A stretch of 8,149 nt of DNA from an uncultured Verrucomicrobiales bacterium (GCA_938001985.1 CALLBE010000168.1:1-8149); one strand, 5' to 3'; counted from the first letter of the stretch, positions 1-6,792 are shown. Numbers and translations: made by a program. Notes: generated by a model from the sequence alone, not told the origin.

Positions 1-781
1 TCCCGATCACACTCAAGATATTAAACAAGTTACTGCCAATCACGTTACCGATGATGAGGTCTGTTTTATTTTTCTTAACTGCAGAGAAAGTAGCCGCCAA
101 CTCAGGCAAGGAGGTTCCCAACGCAACAACCGTCAGCCCAATCAAGGTCTCCCCAACGTTCAAGGCTGTGGCAATCGTCACCGCTCCAAAAATCAAACGC
201 TCCGAACCCACAACCAGAGCAGCGAGACCACCCACCAACATCAATATAATCTTCAGCCAGCTCTCATTCTTAGCCTCATCCAGATCCGGCAACTCTCCCT
301 CAATCAGCTCAGCACTCTTCCCTTCATCCTTCACCAAGCCCCACAAATAAACGCCGAGAAAGGCGAGTAAAATGAATGCCTCAACAAGCTCAATGCCATT
401 GGAGTTCAGAACAAAGTAACACAGCAAACCTGAAGCCAGAATCATCGCTGGGAAGTCTCGCTTCAAACTCATCTTGTCGAACACGATGGGCTTGGAAACC
501 ATAATAGCGGCCACCCCCAGAATCAGTGTCACATTACAAATATTAGAGCCCACCACATTACCTAGAGCCATTCCGCTTTGCCCCTCAAGCGTTGCCTGGA
601 TAGATACAAAAAGCTCCGGAGCGCCGGTACCAAAGGCAATAACCGTCAGTCCAATGATCAATTCCGAAACACCGAGCTTAACCGCTCCTTTAGCAGCGCC
701 ATCAATCAAGTAATCCGCCCCCTTAATCAAGACAACAAGCCCTAAAACCAACCAAAGTACTCCAATTCCTATTTCATTCAT
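1..781 (-). CDS. CaCA-family cation/Ca2+ exchanger (YrbG-like), 3' end outside the window
   Basis: Inner-membrane antiporter of the Ca2+/cation exchanger superfamily, expected to swap Ca2+ for Na+ (or H+/K+). The window holds 260 codons; family members usually have about 310-350. Both alpha repeats are visible. Alpha-1 has GTGAPE at residues 51-56 and GNVVGSN at 74-80. Alpha-2 has GTSLPE at 222-227 and GNVIGSN at 245-251. These carry the ion-binding Glu residues E56 and E227. A charged acidic cytoplasmic-type loop (about 150-175) separates the two helix bundles. In alpha-1 the usual Ser before the LPE/APE is Gly53; variation there occurs in the family, so I do not read it as inactivation. The ATG at 781 is chosen because the other nearby ATG (777) runs straight into a stop. 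No Shine-Dalgarno is seen. A terminator separates it from the oxidase operon, so it is probably its own transcription unit. Family call is firm; the exact ions are not determinable. Confidence 0.93.
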   Translation of the reverse strand, partial: MNEIGIGVLWLVLGLVVLIKGADYLIDGAAKGAVKLGVSELIIGLTVIAFGTGAPELFVSIQATLEGQSGMALGNVVGSNICNVTLILGVAAIMVSKPIVFDKMSLKRDFPAMILASGLLCYFVLNSNGIELVEAFILLAFLGVYLWGLVKDEGKSAELIEGELPDLDEAKNESWLKIILMLVGGLAALVVGSERLIFGAVTIATALNVGETLIGLTVVALGTSLPELAATFSAVKKNKTDLIIGNVIGSNLFNILSVIG

Positions 782-799
782 ATTTTGAAAATGCCATGC

Positions 800-810
800 C
801 CCATTATGGG
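800..810. repeat. 11-bp palindrome upstream of the exchanger gene
   Basis: CCCAT-T-ATGGG is a perfect odd palindrome lying 19 bp before the exchanger ATG, between the terminator and the start codon. It could be a small operator or a leader hairpin. It is short enough to be chance, and no regulator is recognised. Confidence 0.35.
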
Positions 811-823
811 TTTATAAAAGTGT

Positions 824-852
824 AAAAAAAAACGGGACTTCAATCCCGTTTT
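824..852 (-). terminator. Rho-independent terminator of the oxidase operon
   Basis: Read on the minus strand, a 9-bp stem (844-852 with 829-837, core ACGGGA/TCCCGT) closes a 6-nt loop (838-843) and runs directly into nine T (832-824). It lies 28 bp past the subunit II stop codon, so it ends the cox transcript and isolates the exchanger gene downstream. The stem is also flanked by a shorter T run on the other strand, but nothing convergent in the window would use it. Confidence 0.92.
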
Positions 853-880
853 ATAAAGTTATATGATCAGTAACTGCTAA

Positions 881-1639
881 CTACTTAGAAGCCAGCGCAT
901 TTTTAGACTGCGCCGCCGCCCACTCGCGGTACTCATCTTGCTCGATCACCTCAAGTGTTCCCACCATATTCGCATGACCTTCTCCACAGAGCTGACCACA
1001 GATGACAAAGGTTTCCATCACTTTAGTCGGCGTGAACCACATTGGATACTCCTCACCTGGAATCGCATCCTGCTGAATACGCATTGGAACAATCGCAAAG
1101 TTATGAATCACGTCCTTTGAAGAAAGCATCAAAATAGCTGGCTTATCCACAGGGATCTTCAAGATTGGACTCGTGAAATCATCCGCTGCGTTTGGATCGT
1201 ATTTATCAATCCCCAGCGAGTTTGCCCCACTGTACTGACGGTGATCAATATTACCGAATTTACCATCCGCGCCAGGGTAATGATACGTCCAACCAAACTG
1301 CCAACCGACCACTCTCACACGAGCAGGGTCTTGAGCTTGAACCACGTCAAAGGTGTCAACTCTCTGCTTCCACAAAGGAATCGCCATACCCACAAGTAAT
1401 ACAATCTCAACAATAATAACGGCAATCTCTAGGTGCGTCGAAAGGTGACCTTTCACTCCATGATAACTAGCTTTTGGATTCCTTTTTCTTGAGAATCTAT
1501 ACAAGCAAACAAAGAAAAATGCAGTCCAACCGACGAATAAGATCAGCATGAACCACTGAACCATATCAATAAGCACGTCCACACTACCGCCGTGAGCAGC
1601 GAAGTTTTCAGGTAATCCAATAAATTTTGATGGTGACAT
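881..1639 (-). CDS. coxB: Cytochrome c oxidase subunit II (CuA subunit)
   Basis: Accepts electrons from cytochrome c at the binuclear CuA centre in the periplasm and passes them to heme a of subunit I. Of 252 residues, two membrane helices (about 23-48 and 67-91) precede a cupredoxin domain (about 105-235). CuA ligands are H179 (in DVIHNF), C214, C218, H222 and M225 of the CGQLCGEGHANM motif. Position 216 is Gln where most aa3 enzymes have Glu; only its backbone carbonyl binds CuA, so the site should form. The aromatic patch WQFGW (113-117) matches the electron-entry region. E71 aligns with the Glu at the K-channel mouth of subunit II. There is no cleavable signal, lipobox or fused cytochrome c domain, so electrons must come from a separate cytochrome. 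It is the last gene of the operon, unusual because coxB often comes first. The upstream gene stop is 11 bp away; no Shine-Dalgarno. Confidence 0.97.
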   Translation of the reverse strand: MSPSKFIGLPENFAAHGGSVDVLIDMVQWFMLILFVGWTAFFFVCLYRFSRKRNPKASYHGVKGHLSTHLEIAVIIVEIVLLVGMAIPLWKQRVDTFDVVQAQDPARVRVVGWQFGWTYHYPGADGKFGNIDHRQYSGANSLGIDKYDPNAADDFTSPILKIPVDKPAILMLSSKDVIHNFAIVPMRIQQDAIPGEEYPMWFTPTKVMETFVICGQLCGEGHANMVGTLEVIEQDEYREWAAAQSKNALASK

Positions 1640-1650
1640 AATAAAAGTAA

Positions 1651-1851
1651 CTATAGGTCTCTAGGGTCTATAAACTCTGGATCCAGAGAATTTTTTGATT
1701 TCTTGGCAAAACGAAACATCGTGAAGATCACGGTTCCTAAAATTGATAATAGAATCACAAGCATAAACAGGATTGCATAGCCCGACGCGACTCCGTCCAG
1801 ATGATCTGGACCCAGCCCCATACAAACAGCACATGCAATCTGATAAGTCAT
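1651..1851 (-). CDS. Small one-helix membrane protein with N-terminal CxxC
   Basis: A 66-residue protein of unknown function. It has a short polar N-terminus carrying C7-A-V-C10, then one membrane helix (about 24-46), then a basic stretch (RFAKKSK, 47-53) and an acidic tail. The positive-inside rule puts the CxxC on the periplasmic side, the side where CuA is assembled. There is no His after the second Cys, so it is not a heme c site. It lies 5 bp after the two-helix protein gene and 11 bp before coxB, well inside the operon. I recall similar CxxC/one-helix proteins beside oxidase genes in Verrucomicrobiota and Planctomycetes, but cannot verify this here. Roles as an accessory subunit or a copper or thiol assembly factor are inference. 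The ATG at 1851 is the only start that fits the context. Confidence 0.8.
   Translation of the reverse strand: MTYQIACAVCMGLGPDHLDGVASGYAILFMLVILLSILGTVIFTMFRFAKKSKNSLDPEFIDPRDL
1795..1811. repeat. 17-bp perfect palindrome inside the CxxC gene
   Basis: Two 8-base arms (GTCCAGAT and ATCTGGAC) surround a single central base at 1803. It falls within codons for P-D-H-L-D just after the CxxC. With a one-base centre it would not make a normal RNA hairpin, so if functional it would be a protein-binding site. It may be chance. Confidence 0.4.
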
Positions 1852-1856
1852 TTGAT

Positions 1857-2039
1857 TTATTGATCAAGGTGTTTTGATTTTTTTAAAAAGTAAATGCCGT
1901 AAACAGGCAAAAGAAGCAATCCACAAATCGCTGTGATAAGAATTCCTACCTCATCTTTCCATAAGCCCCAAAGGGTTAACAGCGCACAAAAAATGGCGAC
2001 AACCGTTACAAAAACTATATGAAAAGAGCGTAAGGACAT
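1857..2039 (-). CDS. Small two-helix membrane protein of the oxidase operon
   Basis: A 60-residue protein of unknown function with two predicted membrane helices (about 7-26 and 31-52), a short D-E-containing hairpin between them and a basic tail (KKSKH). Its ATG overlaps the stop of the subunit IV gene in a TAATG arrangement (1-bp overlap), so translation is probably coupled to it; the next gene starts 5 bp after its stop. Position and size suggest a small accessory or assembly subunit of the aa3 oxidase, but no motif proves it. The overlap and hydrophobic pattern make it a real gene, not a random frame. Confidence 0.8.
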   Translation of the reverse strand: MSLRSFHIVFVTVVAIFCALLTLWGLWKDEVGILITAICGLLLLPVYGIYFLKKSKHLDQ

Positions 2040-2410
2040 TATTTCTTAAGAATAGGTTCTCCCAAATTGAATCCGTCAAAGACGATAGGATCCCAAAAGG
2101 CCAAAGCCGTGATCCCCATCAATCCAACGAAGCCCATCACCATAGAACCAAAGAAGATCCAATAAATTGACTTCTTCTCGTGATTCAAGTGCATGAAAAT
2201 GTATCCGACAAGGAATGCCTTAAACGTTGCGATAGCCAAACCGATAATCATATCAACTTGGTCAAAACCTACCTTACCCGGGTCCCAAGATGGATGCCAA
2301 AATGGAATCCACGCCACGAGAACTGTCACTAATGATAATCCTAATAGCCCGAATAGTACTTTTAAGTACGTATTTCTTGCTGCTTTAATTGCTTCTGGTC
2401 CGTCTGCCAT
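2039..2410 (-). CDS. ctaF: Cytochrome c oxidase subunit IV (bacterial COX4 family)
   Basis: A 123-residue membrane subunit of the aa3 oxidase, non-catalytic and probably stabilising. Three helices are visible (about 16-37, 50-74 and 82-107). The second carries ATFKAFLVGYIFMHL (61-75), the signature of the prokaryotic subunit IV family, with a Lys buried in the helix and the conserved F-M-H-L end. Length is normal for the family. It starts 27 bp after the subunit III stop and overlaps the next gene by 1 bp. There is no Shine-Dalgarno. The 15 bases around the start codon are identical to those of the subunit I gene. Confidence 0.93.
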   Translation of the reverse strand: MADGPEAIKAARNTYLKVLFGLLGLSLVTVLVAWIPFWHPSWDPGKVGFDQVDMIIGLAIATFKAFLVGYIFMHLNHEKKSIYWIFFGSMVMGFVGLMGITALAFWDPIVFDGFNLGEPILKK

Positions 2411-2412
2411 AA
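2398..2412 (-). repeat. 15-base start region identical to that of coxA
   Basis: Read on the minus strand, TTATGGCAGACGGAC covers the start codon and first codons (M-A-D-G) of the subunit IV gene. The same 15 bases cover the subunit I start at 5970-5984. It may be a shared translation-initiation context or chance. Confidence 0.45.
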
Positions 2413-2437
2413 AATTATTAATTTAAAGTGTGTAAAC

Positions 2438-4117
2438 CTACATGAGGTAGAAAATAGGGAATACGAAGATCCAAACCAAATCCACAAAGTGCCAGAATAA
2501 TCCACCCACTTCAACTCGGTTTGCTAACCACTCAGGATCCTTATCGTAAATCTTACGAGAATTGAACCCAAACCACCAAAGAACAACCATACCTCCAATA
2601 ATATGAAGACCGTGTAAGCCCGTGATTGTGAAATAAATGGCGTAGAAGTTATTCCACTTCGGCGTCAATGAAGACTCAAAGTGAACTTCTTTACTTGGAA
2701 TTTTTAAGTGCGGAAAGACACGTTTAGGCGCCTGGAAATACTCTCGAATGAAAGTCTCGACATTTTTCTTCCTTGATTTTTCAACCTCATTGAACGTGCT
2801 ATAGTCTTTATTATATCCGTGATCTTCATGGCCGTAATGCTCATCGTAGGCAATTAAGCTCTGCCAGTTAATTCTAAATATTTCACGAAGAGGCAGGTAC
2901 AGCTTCTCCCCTTTATAAGTTGTGGTAACATTTTGCTCTACTTTGAAGCGATCCTGCAAGCCATGGTTATGATGTAAAACGACCTCTAAGTGCTTATCCC
3001 AGTATTCTTTAAAATGCTTTGCATACTTATGATCGCCTGAGAGCAACCAGCTCTTCTCAATCGCTTCAAAAGGATCGCTGCCTTTCTGCTTCGCATCAAA
3101 TGCTAAGTATTGGAAGTCAACTGCATCAATATGCATGTCCATATAAGACTTCTGCTGCTTTCCTTTAACCACAGTTCCGTCTCTGAGAATACCAAACTCT
3201 TCACTCTCACGAATGTCGTTACGACCAAAGTGTAAGTAGACAGGCTTGGTGAATTTAGCGGTAATCGAAGCCGTCTCATTTGCTAAGTCCAAGACTGACT
3301 CATCAATCTTAACCTGAGGAGCTAACTGCCAGCCTTTTGATTTCTCAGCTTGCTTGCCGTCTTCGATACGCTGAGCATCTTCTGCTTTGGCAACTTTCCA
3401 AGCATCTCTAAGCCCATCACGTCTCGCAATCGCATTTTTCTTTTTAGCGTCGTATAAGGCCTTACGAGCCTCTTTTAAGTAATCAATGGTGATTTCTGTT
3501 CCAGACTCATCGACTAATTTAGCGTCTTGCGCCTTTGCTTGCTTCAAGATCTTATTAATAATCTTCTTTCTAGACTCCATGCGGAATCGTAATGGGAAAG
3601 TAACTTCTTCCACCTTGTACTCGATCTTCTTGGCTTTGATCTTTTCTGCCCCTTCTTTATGAAGCTTCTTAGCATCTTTACCGTAGACCAACTTACCATG
3701 ATCTAAAGCCGCGTAATCAACGTGACCTTCAACCACAACATTGTCGCTCATTTTAACAGCTTGGTGACTGAATTTAGTTGTGTATTCAACATACTTAAAG
3801 CCTAAGAAAGCCGCCGCGAAGAAAAGCGTGAATCCCATGTAAACTTGGAATTTACGATAGTTTCTAAGCTTCAATTCAGACCAGGCAAAGACAACCGTCA
3901 CGGATGACAAAATCAGCATCACCGTGTTAATCAATCCCGGAAGTACTGGGATTGCACGCTCAGGCCATGGGAAGTCAGCGTATATTCTCAAGAATACATA
4001 CCCTGAGAAAAGCCCACCAAAGAGCATCACTTCAGAAGCAAGGAATAACCAGATCGCTAGCTTTGAGTTAAATAAGCCAGTATCTTTACGAGGTTCTACA
4101 ATATAAGGAAGTTCCAT
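2438..4117 (-). CDS. coxC: Cytochrome c oxidase subunit III with a large periplasmic insertion
   Basis: Membrane subunit III, which normally supports proton uptake and stability of subunit I. The five-helix bacterial form (about 190-210 residues) is recognisable in two pieces: helices 1-3 at about 20-43, 58-80 and 90-112, and helices 4-5 at about 489-516 and 535-558. Conserved features are WLFLASEVMLFGG (23-35), the F-K-Y-V-E-Y end of helix 3, GLHGLHIIGG (500-509) and the W-H-F-V-D-L-V-W stretch of the last helix. Between helices 3 and 4, where a loop of a few tens of residues is usual, lie about 365 extra residues, giving 559 in total. Basic loops (82-89 and 518-534) fix the topology, so the insertion is periplasmic. 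The frame is unbroken and base use resembles the neighbours, so this is not an assembly join. It starts 20 bp after the coxA stop, with no Shine-Dalgarno. Confidence 0.94.
   Translation of the reverse strand: MELPYIVEPRKDTGLFNSKLAIWLFLASEVMLFGGLFSGYVFLRIYADFPWPERAIPVLPGLINTVMLILSSVTVVFAWSELKLRNYRKFQVYMGFTLFFAAAFLGFKYVEYTTKFSHQAVKMSDNVVVEGHVDYAALDHGKLVYGKDAKKLHKEGAEKIKAKKIEYKVEEVTFPLRFRMESRKKIINKILKQAKAQDAKLVDESGTEITIDYLKEARKALYDAKKKNAIARRDGLRDAWKVAKAEDAQRIEDGKQAEKSKGWQLAPQVKIDESVLDLANETASITAKFTKPVYLHFGRNDIRESEEFGILRDGTVVKGKQQKSYMDMHIDAVDFQYLAFDAKQKGSDPFEAIEKSWLLSGDHKYAKHFKEYWDKHLEVVLHHNHGLQDRFKVEQNVTTTYKGEKLYLPLREIFRINWQSLIAYDEHYGHEDHGYNKDYSTFNEVEKSRKKNVETFIREYFQAPKRVFPHLKIPSKEVHFESSLTPKWNNFYAIYFTITGLHGLHIIGGMVVLWWFGFNSRKIYDKDPEWLANRVEVGGLFWHFVDLVWIFVFPIFYLM
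2665..3760 (-). other. Segment of coxC encoding the extra periplasmic domain (about residues 120-485)
   Basis: Not recognised as any known domain. The first half (about 145-262) is rich in Lys, Ala and Glu and looks mainly helical, perhaps coiled coil. The middle (about 263-345) has alternating hydrophobic residues suggestive of strands. The later part (about 360-440) is rich in His and aromatic residues, including HHNH at 382-385 and H427, H430 and H433. A final basic stretch (447-477) leads back into helix 4. There are no CxxCH motifs and no Cys, so it does not bind heme c. Boundaries are approximate. Confidence 0.85.
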
Positions 4118-4137
4118 TAGTTCAAATGATGTAAAAA

Positions 4138-5982
4138 TTAATCGTTAGAAGGTTTTGACTGAGGCGCTTCCCACTGAGGTAGGTAGTCCTTATCATGATC
4201 AGGGCGTGAGTACTCGTAAGGTCCTCTATAAACCTTAGGCTCTTCGTCAAAGTTACCGTGCTTAGCAAAGAGAGGTGTCTCTGTGTTCCACTCCAGCGTC
4301 GTCGCATTCCATGGGTTATCACTCTCCACTTTTTTACCGAAGAACCACGCACCAAACACGTTGATGATGAACGGGATCTGGCAAAGGGCCAAAATAAAGG
4401 CAGCCCATGACATCAAGATGTTCAAGTCAATGAATTGGTAAACCGTTGCCGCAAAGACGTTTTCTGTCTCTCCACCTGCTACCTTATCAAGGTAAGCATC
4501 GCCCCCGTTATACCAACGACGGTGGAAACCGGCCATCCCTTGAATCAACATTGGGAAAAAGAGAACGTTAATCGCAATCAATGAAGGCCAGAAGTGTAAG
4601 TGACCAAGAAGATCACTCATGTATTTACCGGTAATTTTTGGATACCAGTAGTAGATACCAGCGAAAAGACCAAACAAGATACCTGGAGCCACCACATAGT
4701 GGAAGTGACCAATCACGTAATACGTATCATGTAAGTGAAGGTCTGCTAAGTTAAAGGCAAGTGGAAGTCCTGTTAACCCACCAATACCGAACATTGGTAA
4801 GAACGCACAAGCCCACAACATCGGCATACGGAAGTGAATCGAACCACCCCAGAGTGAGATCAATAGAGACGTGATTAAGATAACCGATGGAATCGAAATC
4901 AAGACCGTCGTCGTCTGGAAGAAAGTTGAGATCACAGGACCCATCCCTGTTAAGTACATGTGGTGAGCCCAAACGATGAACGAAAGGAAACCTAGGACAA
5001 TCACACCATACACCATCGAACGGTAGCCCCATAATGGCTTACGTGTGAAGGTTGGGATGATTTCTGTCACACATGCAATAGCAGGCAGAAGAAGTACATA
5101 CACCTCAGGGTGACCTAAGAACCAGAACAAGTGTTGGAAGAGAAGTGGAGAACCACTACCCGCTGAATCCATTAGACCAACTTGGCTCGTGTAAAGTCCG
5201 GTTGGGGTGAAGAAAGAAGAACCTGTCAAACGGTCCATGACTTGCATGATACCCGCAACCTCAAGTGGTGGGAACGCAAGAAGAAGAATGAAAGCAACCA
5301 CAAGCATTGCCCACACAAGGAAAGGCAAGCGGAACCATGTTAAACCCTTCGCACGAAGGTTAACAATAGTGGTGATCACGTTTACAGAACCTAAAAGAGA
5401 TGAAGTAATTAGAACAACCAGACCGAGCAACCACTGTGTCTGACCTGTTCGCCACTGGTCAGGCGCTTGCATATCCGCTATATTTGCCAGAGGTGGATAG
5501 TTAGTCCAACCTGACTTCGCAGTACCTGTGTCCGAAAACCACTCAAAGAAACCAAAACACATCACCAATCCACCGACAAGATACAGCCAGTAAGAAGCCA
5601 TGTTCAACTTAGGGAACGCCATGTCTGCCGCTCCAATTTGAAGAGGTGTCACATAGTTACCAAAAGCACCAAATCCGAGAGGAACCACACCCAAGAAAAC
5701 CATGATGGTTCCGTGCATCGCACCAAACATGTTATAAGTCTCCCCAGTCACCTTACCATCCTGCAACCAACGAGCTTCCCAACCGTCAGGCAAAATCCAG
5801 GTAAACCAAGCTGGAAGTGGCTCATGAGGGAACGCAATGCTCCATCTCATACCAATCATTAAAAAGAATCCAAAGAGTAAAAATAACATAGCTGTTATCC
5901 CGTACTGAACTCCAATGACCTTGTGATCAGTGGAAAAAATGTACTTTGAAACAAAGCCCTGTTTGTGGTGTCCGTCTGCCAT
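4138..5982 (-). CDS. coxA: Cytochrome c oxidase subunit I (aa3, A1-type)
   Basis: Catalytic subunit that reduces O2 to water at heme a3/CuB and pumps protons. 614 residues with about twelve helices. Heme a ligands are H90 (MHGT) and H428; heme a3 is H426. CuB ligands are H291, H340 and H341, with cross-linking Y295 in GHPEVY. The D-channel is intact: N109, D120, N127 and E293, making it A1-type. H418-D419 (Mg site) and the R488-R489 pair contacting heme propionates are present. Where A-type enzymes have P-T-G-I-K in the K-channel, this protein has P365-S-V-I-L369, so the lysine is missing. A C-terminal hydrophilic tail (about 565-614) follows the usual TLEW motif. The gene starts 48 bp after the preceding cytochrome gene, the widest gap in the operon, with no Shine-Dalgarno. 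Confidence 0.98.
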   Translation of the reverse strand: MADGHHKQGFVSKYIFSTDHKVIGVQYGITAMLFLLFGFFLMIGMRWSIAFPHEPLPAWFTWILPDGWEARWLQDGKVTGETYNMFGAMHGTIMVFLGVVPLGFGAFGNYVTPLQIGAADMAFPKLNMASYWLYLVGGLVMCFGFFEWFSDTGTAKSGWTNYPPLANIADMQAPDQWRTGQTQWLLGLVVLITSSLLGSVNVITTIVNLRAKGLTWFRLPFLVWAMLVVAFILLLAFPPLEVAGIMQVMDRLTGSSFFTPTGLYTSQVGLMDSAGSGSPLLFQHLFWFLGHPEVYVLLLPAIACVTEIIPTFTRKPLWGYRSMVYGVIVLGFLSFIVWAHHMYLTGMGPVISTFFQTTTVLISIPSVILITSLLISLWGGSIHFRMPMLWACAFLPMFGIGGLTGLPLAFNLADLHLHDTYYVIGHFHYVVAPGILFGLFAGIYYWYPKITGKYMSDLLGHLHFWPSLIAINVLFFPMLIQGMAGFHRRWYNGGDAYLDKVAGGETENVFAATVYQFIDLNILMSWAAFILALCQIPFIINVFGAWFFGKKVESDNPWNATTLEWNTETPLFAKHGNFDEEPKVYRGPYEYSRPDHDKDYLPQWEAPQSKPSND

Positions 5983-5984
5983 AA
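5970..5984 (-). repeat. 15-base start region identical to that of ctaF
   Basis: Partner of 2398-2412: the same 15 bases (TTATGGCAGACGGAC on the minus strand) span the coxA start codon and encode M-A-D-G. The two proteins are otherwise unrelated. Confidence 0.45.
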
Positions 5985-6030
5985 TTAAATAGTTTTAAAA
6001 ATTAATCTCTATATTGTGTCGGTGCAATGA

Positions 6031-6783
6031 TTACTTAATAGGTTCTCTCGTTTTTGGATCCACCATTAAATTAGGATCTAAAACAGCGCCCTCAAGCATG
6101 TTATCATGTGATTTAAGAAGTTCTGCAGCACTAGTGATCTTACCACTATTAGCTCTTTCTTTAGAGATTTGAAGTGCTTTCGCAGCCATCTCTTCAGAAA
6201 CAATATCGCCTGTATTGTTGCCAAAATTATTTCTTAAGAAAGTCATGAGAGCAGCCAGTGAGTAAGCATCTAAGCCATCTCCCTGCGCAGGCATCAAGCC
6301 TCTCCATTCTTTTCCAGCAACGGTGATTGGACCTTCAACACCATTCAAAATAATCATCGCCAAACGCTCAGTATTGCCAGTGACCCACTCGGAACCTCCC
6401 AATGGCGGGAAGTTAGAACCATCACCTAAGCCCGTAGGTGCGTGACACCCTTGACATTTCGTATAAAGCTTTGAGCCATCCTTAATCATCACGTCAAGAA
6501 GCGCTTTTGGCTTAACTCCACCCGTTGATGCTGGATCGCTGGCACGAACATAGTTCTCAGCAAACACCTGATCGTAGTCGAATGTGAATAGCGTTCCTTT
6601 TTTGAAAAAATCACCTTTGAAAACAAGGCCTGCACTAAACACTACCAATAAGATGGCTATAAACACCCAGGTAGAAATGCCCTCACGGCCTGATTCTTTA
6701 AGCTCAGTTTCACGCGCAGCTGCCTTTGATTCCTTAATAATCAATTCGTGCTGTTCAGATATATTGTTATTTTCTTGAGACAT
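6031..6783 (-). CDS. Membrane-anchored monoheme cytochrome c (CcoP position)
   Basis: A 250-residue electron carrier. A charged cytoplasmic N-terminus (1-36) is followed by one membrane helix (about 38-55) and a periplasmic class I cytochrome c domain (about 90-187). It has one heme site, C110-Q-G-C-H114, with the likely distal ligand M164 in GLMPAQG. A polar C-terminal extension of about 60 residues (188-250) ends in a proline- and lysine-containing tail. It occupies the place of ccoP after ccoO, but canonical CcoP has two hemes; this has one. It lies 9 bp after the ccoO-like gene and 48 bp before coxA, so it links the cbb3-like and aa3 parts of the operon. It is the obvious candidate to hand electrons to CuA, since subunit II lacks its own cytochrome domain. 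That role is inference. Confidence 0.92.
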   Translation of the reverse strand: MSQENNNISEQHELIIKESKAAARETELKESGREGISTWVFIAILLVVFSAGLVFKGDFFKKGTLFTFDYDQVFAENYVRASDPASTGGVKPKALLDVMIKDGSKLYTKCQGCHAPTGLGDGSNFPPLGGSEWVTGNTERLAMIILNGVEGPITVAGKEWRGLMPAQGDGLDAYSLAALMTFLRNNFGNNTGDIVSEEMAAKALQISKERANSGKITSAAELLKSHDNMLEGAVLDPNLMVDPKTREPIK

Positions 6784-6792
6784 TAGCTGAAA

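Noticed and set aside
622..624. Ser to Gly change in the alpha-1 motif of the exchanger (Gly53)
   Set aside because: This position varies among bacterial members and the key Glu residues are present, so it does not indicate loss of function.
51..713. Plus-strand open frames at 51-350 and 474-713
   Set aside because: They lie opposite the exchanger gene, whose minus-strand frame shows both alpha repeats; the plus-strand proteins have no coherent features.
782..823. Promoter for the exchanger gene (TATAAA at 811-816)
   Set aside because: No acceptable -35 box at 16-18 bp; the would-be position falls in the terminator stem. A promoter is expected here but cannot be placed.
1661..1867. Minus-strand frame of 68 codons overlapping the CxxC small gene
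   Set aside because: It overlaps the CxxC gene almost completely in another frame, overlaps the previous gene's stop, and lacks a membrane helix pattern.
2438..4117. Subunit III insertion as an assembly join or a mobile-element insertion
   Set aside because: The frame is continuous, both flanks resume the family fold exactly at a loop, and there are no inverted or direct repeats or transposase at the borders.
4122..4355. Minus-strand frame of 77 codons overlapping the coxA 3' end
   Set aside because: It is an alternative frame of the coxA C-terminal coding region and has no hydrophobic or motif structure; coxA fully explains the stretch.
5983..6030. Possible internal promoter before coxA (a TTGCAC with an AT-rich block 17 bases on)
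   Set aside because: The downstream hexamer is a poor -10 match and AT-rich spacers are general here; the 48-bp gap alone does not prove a promoter.
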